From Jaminaea rosea (Eukaryota > Basidiomycota > Exobasidiomycetes > Microstromatales), in contig NW_020289977.1 in assembly GCF_003144245.1 (NCBI RefSeq), positions 496,001 through 560,000 of the forward strand: a stretch of 64,000 nucleotides of DNA. Reading direction: 5' to 3'. The notes beneath the pieces were generated by a model, which searched no databases, had not been told where the DNA came from, and worked only from the letters and a program-made list of their open reading frames with translations. Of this stretch, positions 30,484-40,674 are shown in pieces (within the stretch, counting starts at the first letter, position 1; every line of letters starts with the position of its first letter). Position numbers and translations under genes: made by a program.

Positions 30484-33186
30484 TTACGCCTTCCTCTTAG
30501 CAAAAGTCTTATTCAGGAGCGCCAAAATCTTGTTCACGTTCAGCTGCACGTACTCCAAATCCAGCAGCTGCACATCATCCTTCTGCTTCTCGAGCAGGTC
30601 GTCCAGCTTCAAGTCCATCTCCAGGATAGCCTTGTCCCTTCCCTTGTAATGCAGGGCGATGATAAACGTACCGGGCGAAGGGGACGTGATATTGAAGTAG
30701 ATGTTGGCCTGACGGTTCTCAGGCACATTCGTCTCGACAATTGTGCCGTCCTTTTCCATCTGTGCGTGCGTGAAGCGATAAGGCCCAAGGACTTGGGACT
30801 TGGACTGCTTCTTCTCCTTGCCGCCGAAGGCGACTACGCCTACTCCGCCGAGTTGCTTGTCCTTGCTCGCACCAGAGGTCATGCGCACGTTCTGAAGGTA
30901 GTTCTTGTACGTGTCAAGCTGCGAACGCAGGTAATTGTTGTGGCCCACGATGGTGCGGTACACGCTCTCGAGAGACTTCATCTCTTGCATGACCTTTTCG
31001 CGCATGTTGCCCAGGTGAGCCAGCTCAGAGGCAACCTCGTCGGTCATAAGGTTGTACCCGTCGCGACGGTCGACGACCTTGAGCTCTTCCAGTTCGCGAA
31101 GCATCTCCTTGACCTTGATGCCCTTGCGCACCAGCGTCGCGTCTTTCGTCGTGGCGGCACGTTCGGCAATGACGGGGAGGTTGAGTGGCTTCTTGTCTGC
31201 CAGCTGAGGGATAGAGCGCACCAACTGGACGAAGATGGACTTGGCCTCCATGTACAGGATGTCATTCTGCGTCACGTTGTTCTCCGACATGAACGCCGTG
31301 GTCAAGTCCTGGATTGGCGTCTCCCATCGGCTGAAGAGGGGCAGGTCCACAGTGCGATTCTCCTTGCGCGCTACTTGGCTGGGAGAGCCGCCGAGCTCTC
31401 CGATGAGGATACGCAGATGGTGCTTCTCGTTGGGCGCGAGGACGTCGAGGTGCTGCGCGACGAGGGAGTGGGTATTGTACAGCTCGTTGAGCGTAATCGA
31501 GATCTGCAAATCCTTCTTGGACAAGGCCATGTACTGGTCCATCTCCAGCGTATCGTAAAAGTCTCCGACGTCGCAGAGTGAGTGAAGGAAGGCATTGATG
31601 CGCGTCTTGTTCTGCTCGACAAACGGGTTGAGCGACATCATATACTGCTCCTTGGCGTAGCTCGGCTTGTTGGCCAGGTTCTGCAGCATCTTGGCGATGA
31701 GCGTCAGGGTGCGGCGAGGGTGCTTAGCCGGCGCTCCGTCGACGAGCATGTAGGCCTGCGGCGTGACAATCGCTGGGTTGATGAAGCGGAGGAAGAAGAA
31801 GCCACCAATGAGGGAGCATATGGCAAAGTCGGTGGCGTCAGGGTATTTGCGCTTCGTGAGAGAGCGAATCTGCTTGCAGATCCATCGGATGCCGTACGGT
31901 GCCTCCTCGAGGCTGTTGATGATGGTGGTGAGGAAGCTGTTGGCAATCTCCATGAGCATCGTGAGGCGAGGCGCGATGATGGCTTGGACGTCCGGATTCT
32001 CCTGTGCTACCTCTGGCGCAACTCCTCGAGGCAGATTGGGGGGCAGAGACCCAGTGTCCTCCTCAATCTGGCCAATCATCTGCTCGTAAACCTTGAGCGG
32101 ATTGACTTCGAGGTTCAGGTCCTTGTGCTCGATGAGGGAGTTGATACGCTCGGCGAGTACGTGCTTGAGGAAGCTCTGACCAGGCCCTCTTCTGGTGTAC
32201 GTCGTCATCATCCTCGATACGGGTGTGTTGGCTCGCAGCAAGGAGCCAAAATCGGTGGCCGTCTCGAATTGGGCAGACAAGACGGACTGCAGGCGCGGAG
32301 GGCATAGTGAGAAGATCAGCAATTGGTCGGGTCGACATTTTGCTTTGGTCGCCAGAGACTCACCTGGAACATCGTCAGGAGAAGATGCTCTTCGCGCGAC
32401 TCGTACTGATTACCGTAGAGGGTGAACATGACCGTCTGTAGCAGCGTGTCAATCTCAGAGAGGCTGACCAGTCGACATAGCGCAGCAATGTGACGTGGCT
32501 CAGACTGCAAGAGGAAGAAGAGGTTGCCATACTGCTGCGTCTTGCGGTCATCGAGAACAGTTCCTGGTGGAATCTCGGCTTCCTCAAAAGCGCTGGCCAT
32601 CTCGGATTGCTGCGGGCGAGCGGTGGTAAGTACACGAGGCGTGAGTGATAGTCTGAGCTGGTGAGTCAGGCGATGCTCCTCTTTCTCACCTCGTCTGCGG
32701 CCATGCGGTTGGCAATCAGGAGCGCGATGCGGCTGTCGAGGTAGCGTACGTCTCTTTCGAGGACGAAGTTCTTCTTCGACTGCGCTGAGATTCTTCCCTT
32801 GAGCTCTCGTAGACGCTTTTGGGCTGCGGTGGACAGAAATTCCGAGGGGTCAGCCTCGTCGTCCACCTGCTCGCCTTCGCAGCATATAGCCTCTCGCGGC
32901 ACTCACCTCTGGCCAGATCGTCCTCGACCTCGATGTCCTGCTCTGCCGCCATCGAGTAGAGTGCCGTCACACTGTATCTGTTCGTGTTGCGCTTTCCCGC
33001 AGCAGCCGCTGCCGCTGCTGCTCTACGCCCATTGTCTCCACCGCTGCCAGCTGTCATTGACGTCGCACTGCTGCTCATTCCACCCCCTCCGCTACCGCTA
33101 CCGCTCGCCATAAAGCTGGAGCTGCTGGGGTTGCTGCTCGCCCCAGGTGAAGTTCCTCCGTTGTATTGGTGCTGGACTGCGGCCAT
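30484..33186 (-). CDS. Ras GTPase-activating protein of the Gap1/Sar1 (IQGAP-related) type, 4 exons
   Basis: RasGAPs switch off Ras by speeding GTP hydrolysis. Exons 33186-32907, 32823-32690, 32609-32364 and 32286-30484 give 820 residues. Residues 1-90 are Ser/Gly/Ala-rich. A short coiled coil ([20 protein letters not shown]) precedes the GAP domain from about residue 150. [15 protein letters not shown] has Arg238 at the arginine-finger position, and [15 protein letters not shown] (about 383-397) is the invariant RasGAP core motif. The C-terminal RasGAP_C region, from about 620 on, includes [20 protein letters not shown] and [20 protein letters not shown]. There are no calponin-homology or IQ motifs, unlike true IQGAPs, which matches fission-yeast Gap1/Sar1. 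All introns are in phase with GTGAG donors. Confidence 0.92.
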
Positions 33187-33538
33187 TTCCTGGCCAGCAG
33201 CGAGCGAATGTGAGACTACGCTGTGCGTCGAGCCAGGCTCTTGCCGTCTATGCAGCGTTGTTGTCGATGGTGATGGGGAGGGCGTCGATGTCGACTGAAG
33301 CTAATCGTCGGTAATGTGACGCCGCTGCGACCGCGACTGGTATGAAGAGATTAGAAGGCGTCGACGTCGGGCGCAAGGTATCGAAGAGAGGAGACGATCG
33401 AACGACGTCACAGCCAGACCCTGTGTCAGGAATGAAGAAAGGGCTCGATTGTGATCGTGTGTGTGGGTGGGTGGATCGTGATGGGTCGATTGGTTGGTTG
33501 AGAGGAACAGATGGTCAGAGATGCTCAGATGCTCAGAC

Positions 33539-33560
33539 GCCTGCCCGCCTGCCCGCCTGC
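33539..33560. repeat. GCCTGCCC short tandem repeat
   Basis: About two and a half copies of an 8-base GCCTGCCC unit in the RasGAP leader or promoter, similar to the run at 1933-1969. Confidence 0.6.
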
Positions 33561-34067
33561 TCGTCGACGGTCCGCCCGCTCTCCTCTTTGTCCTCGTCGT
33601 CGTCGCCCGTTGTGTGGCTCTCTCCTGCCGCCGCGCCACGACGCCAACGATGGCGCCCTCTCTCCGCTGCCGCCTGACTCCAAAACTCGCATCGCACACG
33701 CCGCCTAACTTCCTCACGGCTCTCAGGCCTCATTTGGGCCGGCGTCCCCTTGCTTGTTAGTGTGGCCAGATTAGGGTGAGCGGCGCCGCCTAGCCGACGA
33801 AGCAGCCAATGAGGCACCAGGCCTTCACTTCACGCCCCGCGACGCGATTCTTCTAAAGACACGACGGAAATTGGATCGACTAGTGGCTATCGTAGTCATG
33901 AGAAAGAGAGCAGGACGTGAGGGCCGAGCGTGACTGCACGGGCGGCCGAGATGGCATTCAGAGGCACATCAGGGTCGAAGAGGAGGTCCCTAGTCAACGC
34001 CAATGAGCACAGTCCCCCCTCGGCGTCAGACCATCAACGAAAGGGTCCAAGCGCTGAGCGCCATGAG

Positions 34068-34091
34068 CTGCTGCTGCTGCTGCTGCTGCTG
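34068..34091. repeat. (CTG)8 microsatellite
   Basis: Eight perfect CTG triplets in intergenic DNA, read as CAG on the minus strand. It lies in no supported gene. Confidence 0.85.
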
Positions 34092-34347
34092 GGCGCTGCG
34101 CCGCAAGGTTGTGTTGCTTGCTTGGAATACTGAGACCGCGTAGCCAGCCTTTTTTGCGAGTTCCAGGGCTTCCATGCAGGCAACGCCAATCAAGGTGAGA
34201 CCAGCCCGACAACCTCATTCAATCCCCGCGCGTCAAGGTCAGGTCAGTAGCGCGATCACGCACAGTCGAGAAAAGGAGGAGGAAGACGCTGCTCATCAAC
34301 GTTGGGAGAAATCAATCGCTGAAATGGCAAGTGAATTATCGCGCTAC

Positions 34348-36300
34348 TCAGATCATCCCTTCCATATTGACCGGCGCATGCCGTTGCGCACTGTGCTCAA
34401 CTACGATGCCCGGCAACGCGGCTCGACGACAAAGATGGAGTGGCTTGATCTTCGTACCCGTGCTCATTTGTGCTTGGCTGGCCGGTGAGATATTCTTTGC
34501 GAAATGAGCCGCGTCAAACTCGTTGTGAGCGAGGTCAGGTGAGCTTTGCGTGAGGCCGGAGGAGAGCCACGGCGAGGGCGGCAGGGCCAGATGCCTCGCC
34601 ACAGTATCCTCGATTCCTTCCGATTCAGTCTTGTTGATCGCTCGTAGCGCCGAGAGCGTCGCAGCGAAGCCATCTCCATCATCATTGCTGCTGACGGGCA
34701 CGTCGCATAGTCGGCCCGCAATGATCGTGCTCGGCTTCCTGCGACTCGAAGTCCTCCTTAACGGCGGACTACTCGATGTGCTTTGCTCCTTTCTATTGTG
34801 CTGCCGCGCTTGCTCCTTTCTCACCAACCCCTCGTAAGGACCAAGCACGAAAGGCACACTAGGCAAGCCCTCGCACTCGATGTTGGCACGAGCGCGTGCT
34901 ACTCCCTGATTGATTTCGTTCGCCTTGGGCGTGAGGAGAAGCTCGACGGCGGCGTTCATTGGGGATTGTAGGACCTCAACTTGCTCTGAGCCGGCCGACT
35001 GGATTGGGCTGAGGATGTAGGCTGAAGTGGGGACAGAGGCCGCTCGCTGTCCGATGCGCAGAGGAGAGACTGGATTGCGCTGTGTCTGGAGATGAGGAGG
35101 CTGTTTGCGAGAGAGGCGACGCGCTGCGAGGGTGGGCTTGGCCGTGTAGCGGTGACGACGGGGGAGTCGGGGCTCCTCCTTCGTAGGGAGGTCATGGCGT
35201 ACTTCTTGAGGTCGCGGTCGCGGCTTCTGATGTGAACCGCTCACCTCGAGGGGAGTGACCGCATCGAAATGCGCAGCAGAACGGTGTATCTTGATCACAC
35301 CGTCAGAAGCAGCGACGCTGCCGCGAGAGTTATCGTCGCTGTGAAGGCCCTGACTTGACATTCCACGAGCGTCCAACGGACACTGTGCCTTCCATCCCCG
35401 AGGCTCACTCTGGACCGAGTCGATGCAACGGGTCGAAGAAGCGTTCGATATGAGTCCAGTCGCGGCCGAGAGCTGGCTACTGATCGATGTCCTCGAGGTG
35501 CTCTGCGATGAGCTGTACTGGCTCGTATGCGACACCTGAGTACTGCAGCTCATCCTTGTGGAGCTGTCGTCTATTGTCTCCGACCAGGGCGACTCTTTTG
35601 GAGGCGATGCAGCCAGCCCAATACATTCATGCACCTCCGCCGAGACCTCGAAACTCCCCATGCTGAATGCTCGATGCACCTCCGCCACGGCCTGCCTCAG
35701 CATCTTCAGCTCCTCGATCGTGCTAGGGCCCTGCCAGCCTTTGCTCGCTTCTCGACCACGTCTCTCATCGCAATCCTCGGACGAGTAGATGAGGGCTACC
35801 TCGTCCAAGGCGAAGAGGGCGTCACCGAGATTGGAGGACGCCTTGTGCAGGAGTTGCAGGGCGAGATGCTTTTCCTCAGAAGCGAGAGGGTCGTGATCGT
35901 GTGTCCCGGCAAAGACGTCGATGAACTCGCAAACAGCGTGGGGCGGGGCTGGAAGACCGTCTTCAGCTACCTCTATCGTCTCTTGAGGCGCACCGATAGG
36001 GTCATGGAGAACGAGTGGTGCGGGCGAGGGAAATTGATGTGCCGCCATGACGTGAGCAGCCGATGCCTGGAAGTTAGGCATGGCCGGCCAGTGCACATCG
36101 CGCGAATTGAGCGGCGCACTGATGATCGGACCGCCGTGGCGACGAGAGGTGGCCCTGCGGCGGGACGCCCTTCCCGAGGATCCACCGTCGAAGAGCACCG
36201 ACGCTTTGTGCTGGAGTCGGGAAAGCTTGCCTTCGGCAGCGTTCTCGATGCGCTGTAGTACGGCGGAAGGGCGGGTCATAGCGGCGAGGCTGTCAGTCAC
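34348..36300 (-). CDS. Unidentified Ser/Arg-rich 650-residue protein
   Basis: A single open frame of 650 codons starting MTDSLAAMTRPSAVLQRIEN; the second Met (residue 8, 36279) is an alternative start. A helical N-terminal part (VLQRIENAAEGKLSRLQHKA) and an acidic helical region near residues 135-215 (EEKHLALQLLHKASSNLGDA and ELKMLRQAVAEVHRAFSMG) look structured. The rest is Ser/Thr-rich with basic patches (RRHRYTAKPTLAARRLSRKQ). No known domain was recognised. Its length without introns and the sensible helical segments favour a real gene; function is unknown. Confidence 0.6.
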   Translation of the reverse strand: MTDSLAAMTRPSAVLQRIENAAEGKLSRLQHKASVLFDGGSSGRASRRRATSRRHGGPIISAPLNSRDVHWPAMPNFQASAAHVMAAHQFPSPAPLVLHDPIGAPQETIEVAEDGLPAPPHAVCEFIDVFAGTHDHDPLASEEKHLALQLLHKASSNLGDALFALDEVALIYSSEDCDERRGREASKGWQGPSTIEELKMLRQAVAEVHRAFSMGSFEVSAEVHECIGLAASPPKESPWSETIDDSSTRMSCSTQVSHTSQYSSSQSTSRTSISSQLSAATGLISNASSTRCIDSVQSEPRGWKAQCPLDARGMSSQGLHSDDNSRGSVAASDGVIKIHRSAAHFDAVTPLEVSGSHQKPRPRPQEVRHDLPTKEEPRLPRRHRYTAKPTLAARRLSRKQPPHLQTQRNPVSPLRIGQRAASVPTSAYILSPIQSAGSEQVEVLQSPMNAAVELLLTPKANEINQGVARARANIECEGLPSVPFVLGPYEGLVRKEQARQHNRKEQSTSSSPPLRRTSSRRKPSTIIAGRLCDVPVSSNDDGDGFAATLSALRAINKTESEGIEDTVARHLALPPSPWLSSGLTQSSPDLAHNEFDAAHFAKNISPASQAQMSTGTKIKPLHLCRRAALPGIVVEHSAQRHAPVNMEGMI

Positions 36301-36698
36301 AGGAAGATGAGATGGAGCAGACCAGCTGCACGGAGGAGATGGCTAGACCGGCTAGTCGAAGGGAGGATGGATCGTGATCGGGAGTGGAAGGGCGCCAGCG
36401 CTCTTGCGGTTGGACAAAGGCTGACCAGCAGCGTAGGGGAAAGCAGGAGGAGTGACAGAGAGTGCAGAGTCAACCATCACACCTGAGCCTCGTCGCAAGC
36501 CTTTTTATCCAATCGCGCTTGCTATTTCTCCACCCTCTGCTTGGTCGTGAGGCGAGAAGAGCGTGTGCGCTCTGGCTTTGCTGAGGACAAAATGATGTCT
36601 CGCGCGCAATCGCCATTGGCGCGGGTTGCTGTCAATAAGGTGGTATTACACAAAAGCCAGAACAAGAGGAGACCGAGCCAACGTGCTTTGCGCTCCAT
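36301..36698. other. Intergenic between the unknown Ser-rich gene and SPP1
   Basis: 398 bases with the promoter of the 36300 gene and the 3' flank of SPP1. A minus-strand TATA-like GGATAAAAAG lies at 36501-36510, beside an inverted CCAAT box. Confidence 0.5.
36501..36510 (-). promoter_or_regulatory. TATA-like element upstream of the 36300 gene
   Basis: The minus strand reads GGATAAAAAG here with ATTGG (inverted CCAAT) overlapping its 5' side, about 200 bases upstream of the start codon at 36300. The position fits a core promoter, but this rests on motif likeness only. Confidence 0.3.
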
Positions 36699-39059
36699 TC
36701 ATCTTACCGGCAGGTCCCCGCCCTGCCCGTCGACTATGCTGCCAGAGGTCCTCGTCTCATCAACCGGTCGCTTTGCTTTGAGGACGCCTTCGAGGTCAAG
36801 AAGCTGTGCGTTCGTACGAGAAATCTCCTCTGAGAGCGTGGACAGCTTCGAAGTCTGTGGTAGGAAAGCGTGGGGAGGATTGCTCGGTCAACGATTCCGG
36901 CGCTTCGAGCACTGCCGTCACTGTCGCCGTCCATCGTATTCCTCACCTGACTGTCCTTCTCGACCTCAAAATCGTCCGTCTTGACCGCATTCCAGTCGGC
37001 GTGTCTCTTGCATCTGCGCTTTGCCGTACCGCACACCTTTGCCACCGTCGCCGACGCCGACGAAATATCTGCCCCACCTCCGTCTTCAAGGACGACGGCT
37101 TGCCCGTCTGCATCGACCAAGTGACCATCGAGCTTTTTGCTGCCTGCAAGCATCTCTCTGCCCTCCCTGCTGGCCATCCAAGCGCTGAAGCGCTCATCAT
37201 CCCACGCGAGGCGCTCGTCGTACCCACAGCGGGGTTGCGTTTTGAGTCCGGCACCAGCATCATCCTTTTTGCTACCTCCTTTGGATTTGCTCTTCTTTGA
37301 TGAGGACGAGCTTGCCGTTTCTTCCACCATAACGGGCGGGAGCACACCAAGACGATCGTCGACAAGCTGGAGGAGCTTGACGCGGCTCTCTGCCAGGTCG
37401 AGAGTTGTGGAGACTTCTTGCCGTTGGGCAGTGAGCTTGGACAGGTGGTGGCGTAGGTCGACGAGGCGTTCCTCTTCCCTGCTCGAACCGACTGAGAGTG
37501 GCTCAGAGGTCGGATGGATGGGCTTGGACTCGTCCTCGTCCTCGACCTCCTCTTGGCCGTGATCTGCGCCGCGCACGCTCAAACTCGCGAACCATTGTTG
37601 CAGCCCCTCTGCGTCCGCTTCTCCCCATACGACCATGCCTTCCTTTCTGGAAGCCGCCTGTACTTGCTTCGTAAGCAGCCTCTTCGGTCCCCCGCTTGAG
37701 CTCTTGGCGTACTTGGTCTTGGCGATGCGTGCCGCAGCGACGAGGATGCCGCATCGATCCGAGCAGTAGCGGGAAAGAGGAGGTCGAGCAGCCATTTTGC
37801 ACCCTTGTCGTAGGCAAGGAGGCTTCATCGTTGTGCACTCCGTCGTGTCTGTGTGCGAGGAAGGAGAAGCGAAGTTACGATCAGTGATGAGCCACGCCAT
37901 GGGCTTCGTCGTCCTGGCAGTCCTCACGAGGTTCGCATCGAGGGCAGACGAAGACGTCAACAAGGGCTGCCAGCTCGTCGTCCATCGACGGAACGCACGC
38001 TGCGTGGTACCTTGAAGCGGGTCGAGATTGGCAGATTCAGCTTGAGAAGTTGTGGATCATTCGATACGCCGAGCGACTTACCATTCGTCGCAGAGGTCGC
38101 AGCTGATGATCGAGAGGCGAGAGAGGAAGTGCGAAGAAGTCAGCTTTGTTCGCAGTGTCAAGAAGAGCAACTTTACCTACGCAATCATGAGCCGTTCCTC
38201 GTCTGTCGAGGGAAGGTGGCAAGCCAGTCAGTCTTATGCTACACGAGCCCTCCGCCTCTGCAGCCTCACCATACAATGTCCTGCAAATGCAGTACAGCTT
38301 CTGGTCCGCATCATCCTCGTTTTCGTCGTCGACCTCCTCCTCTTCCTCTTGCATCTCCTGCTCAGCGGCCAAGAGAGCCGCCCTCTCTGCCGCGAGCTTC
38401 TCAGCAGCAGCAGCAGCTCTACGCTCTGCTGCCGCCCTCTTATCTGCTGCAGCTTTAGCCTTCTTCTCTGCCGCTGCTTGAGCTTTAAGCTCGTCAGATG
38501 ATGAGGAAGATGAGGATGGGCGTGGCGTCTCTGCTGGGGTGTGAGATTGCGCCGAGGGTGTCGGACGACCTTCAGCGATTACGGCTGCCGCAAAAGCTTG
38601 GAGAGCTCCGGAAGCTGCTGGGGTAGAGGGAGTCGAGGACGAAGGAGTACCCTTGATTGAGGCAGGCTGCTCAACATCGCTCTGAATGGCTGAGCCGGTA
38701 ATGGCACCAGCAGCGGCGGCATTCTTGGCAATCTGTGCCTTCTCTCGATCTCGTCTCTTGCGCTCAGCGTCTCTCAGCCTGCGCCGCAGAATCTTGTCCT
38801 GTTCTTCTTGCGGCAGAAGCTCCTCGCCCGGCTTCAGCTTAGTGTAGCGTCCAGACGAGAGCTGCTGTGGCGTTGGCGTCGGCGCCCATGGTGGTGTTGA
38901 GGTCAACGTCGAGGTCGAGGCGCCGTCGTTTGGTCGAGTGGCTGCTGCTGGGCTATGCTTCGAACGCTTTGAGGGGGGCGCTTGGTGATCATGAGCAGAG
39001 GGAAGTTGAGAAGAGGAGGCTGTTGGCGACCTCGAGTGGTCTGCGTCTTCAGGAGTCAT
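36699..39059 (-). CDS. SPP1: COMPASS (Set1 complex) subunit Spp1/CXXC1-like, PHD finger, 6 exons
   Basis: Spp1 reads H3K4 methylation for the Set1 methyltransferase complex. Exons 39059-38270, 38203-38182, 38102-38082, 38010-37928, 37848-36947 and 36854-36699 give 657 residues. Residues 1-250 are disordered with an Ala/Lys/Glu helix. The PHD finger is assembled across four exons: YCICRTLYD, EERLMIACDLCDEWYHAACV and VFVCPRC. Its C4HC3 ligands are Cys257, 259, 272, 275, His280, Cys283, 300 and 303. A second Cys-rich block follows (PPCLRQGCKMAARPPLSRYC), as in yeast Spp1. Further on are GYDERLAWDDERFSAWMASR and CGTAKRRCKRHADWNAVK, then a final coiled coil. Exons 2 and 3 are 22- and 21-base microexons. 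All phases agree. Confidence 0.9.
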
Positions 39060-39413
39060 TGTATGCGGGCCGAGAGAGCATGTAAAGGCGGTGGTCACGA
39101 CGAGGATGGCATGGCGTCGTGTGGTGGAGCAGGAAGAAAGCTGCATCGACTCCAGTCCCGCTCGCCCCGAGCCCTGGCGGGATGAATTGACGCGTCTCGC
39201 GACAGGGCGCCGCCTCCCCACCTTCCCTCCTCACCAGGTCCATCAGGGGCTGCCAGGATGCACAATCGCAAGGCTCTCGCTGTCAAGCTAATGATTGCGC
39301 ACGCAAGAGGACACCAGTGAATGAGACGTGTATACTAGAAATACAATACAGAAACGAATCCAGAGAAGGGAGAAAGACAGGTCCGCCTGCCATAGCGTCT
39401 TCTAAGCTTTTGT
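39060..39413. other. Intergenic between SPP1 and the DUF2156 gene
   Basis: 354 bases with the SPP1 promoter and leader and the 3' end of the DUF2156 gene. The SPP1 frame stays open upstream to 39221 but loses sensible composition. Confidence 0.5.
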
Positions 39414-40674
39414 CTACTCAGCCTTCTGCGCCGAGAACTCAAATGGCTTGTCCATCCCAGCCGCCGGCGTCTGCAAACGATCACCACCCTCTCCTTCTCC
39501 TCGCGCTTCGTACGTCTCCTGCTTGAGCGCCGTCAAGATGGCGTCGATGCCCTTCATCCCGAGCGAGTCCTTGGCATACGCAATGTAGAGTGGGCTGGAC
39601 GCAGCGTTGAACTTGGCCCTGAAGTCGCTCTTGTTGTGCAGTCGGAAGGCGTTGGCAATGCCATTGTACGTCTTGGAGAGCGTCTGGAACGACAAGCCCT
39701 TGATGCCAGAGATGGCCTTGAGCTCGCCACCAGAGGCGCCGAAGCTGAGCTGGTGGTGGCCCTCTTTGTTTAGCGTCTCGATGACGTGCATGATCATGCC
39801 TTCGCTGGTACCCTTGGGGGCGTAGGGGAACTCGAGAGCCCACTTGACGACCCATCCGTCGTGCGCTCGTGTCAGGACGACCATGCCAACGAGCTTCTCC
39901 TCCCCATCTGGCTTCCCCTCTGGCTTGGCTCGTCCGTAGAAGTAGCGGCGGTGCTCTACATCTCTCCAGGGCTGCAAGTCGGTGACGTGGATCTGCAGAC
40001 CCTTTCTGTTTGCCTGCCATGCCTGCATACCCTCTTCTGCCTGGTCCTGCCACTTTTGGTCAGGCAGGTGTGCGCTCTCCTCCCAGATGACCAGACCAGC
40101 TCGCTCCGCCTTGTTGATCTTGGTGCGTACGCGCTTGTCGAGAAGGGACGGGTCGTGCGCTACCGTCGGGTCAAGGTAGTCTTCCTTGGAACAGCTGACG
40201 ACGACGTAGTTGAATGGGTCTGCAGCGAGCACCTTTTCCATCTCGAGGTCGATGCAGCAGAAGAGCGGCTTGAGCTTGTGCTTATGCGTCCACGCCACAA
40301 AACGTTCAGCGACGGATTTGTAGTCGGCTGCGGGGCATAGCGGTGAGCCCCAGACAACTGCGTAGCCTTGGCTCACGAGGAAGCCAATCGCGGCGCCCTT
40401 GCCGGGCACATGCTCATCGCCCTCCTTTGGTTGCACGACCTGGTCGTCCGGTCGTTCACGCCAGATCTTGTACTGAGGTTCTGTCCAGACGGTGTTGGAC
40501 GAGTAGCCGTAGAGGCGGGTCAGCTCCTGCGGTTGCAGTAGGCGGGGAGGGAAGGTTGTGAGAGGTTGGCTCCACACACAAGATGAGTCCGAGCACACTC
40601 ACAGGAAGGTCCCCGTGGACGAGGAGATTGCCTGACCCAGGCGCTGCGGGTACGTGCGCTGGTGAATGCGGCAT
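39414..40674 (-). CDS. Stand-alone DUF2156 protein (phosphatidylglycerol lysyltransferase C-terminal-like; ErgS-like candidate), 2 exons
   Basis: DUF2156 is a double-GNAT fold that moves amino acids from aminoacyl-tRNA onto lipids: MprF in bacteria, and sterol aminoacylation by ErdS/ErgS in fungi (known of the family). Exons 40674-40603 and 40526-39414 give 394 residues. Visible blocks are GKGAAIGFLVSQGYAVVWGS (start of the first GNAT half), KPLFCCIDLEMEKVL, LDKRVRTKINKAERAG (the 'LR..N+' motif), WQANRKGLQIHVTDLQPW, then the second half with WALEFPYAPKGTSEGMIMHV and HHQLSFGASGGELKAISGIK. There are no membrane helices and no fused aspartyl-tRNA synthetase, unlike ErdS. The substrate lipid and amino acid are unknown. 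A TATA-like TATAAAG lies about 80 bases upstream. Confidence 0.8.

Larger units (their letters stand above)
33187..34347. other. Intergenic between the RasGAP gene and an unknown Ser-rich gene
   Basis: 1161 bases: promoter and leader of the RasGAP gene and the 3' flank of the unknown gene. Contains short repeats (a CTGCC/CCGCC run at 33539-33560, a doubled GATGCTCA near 33520, and a CTG run at 34068-34091). No coding frame is supported. Confidence 0.5.

Noticed and set aside
30649-31581. 310-codon plus-strand open frame antisense to the RasGAP gene
   Set aside because: Shadow of the strongly biased RasGAP coding frame; its translation is Val/Leu/Arg/Asp-rich with no motifs.
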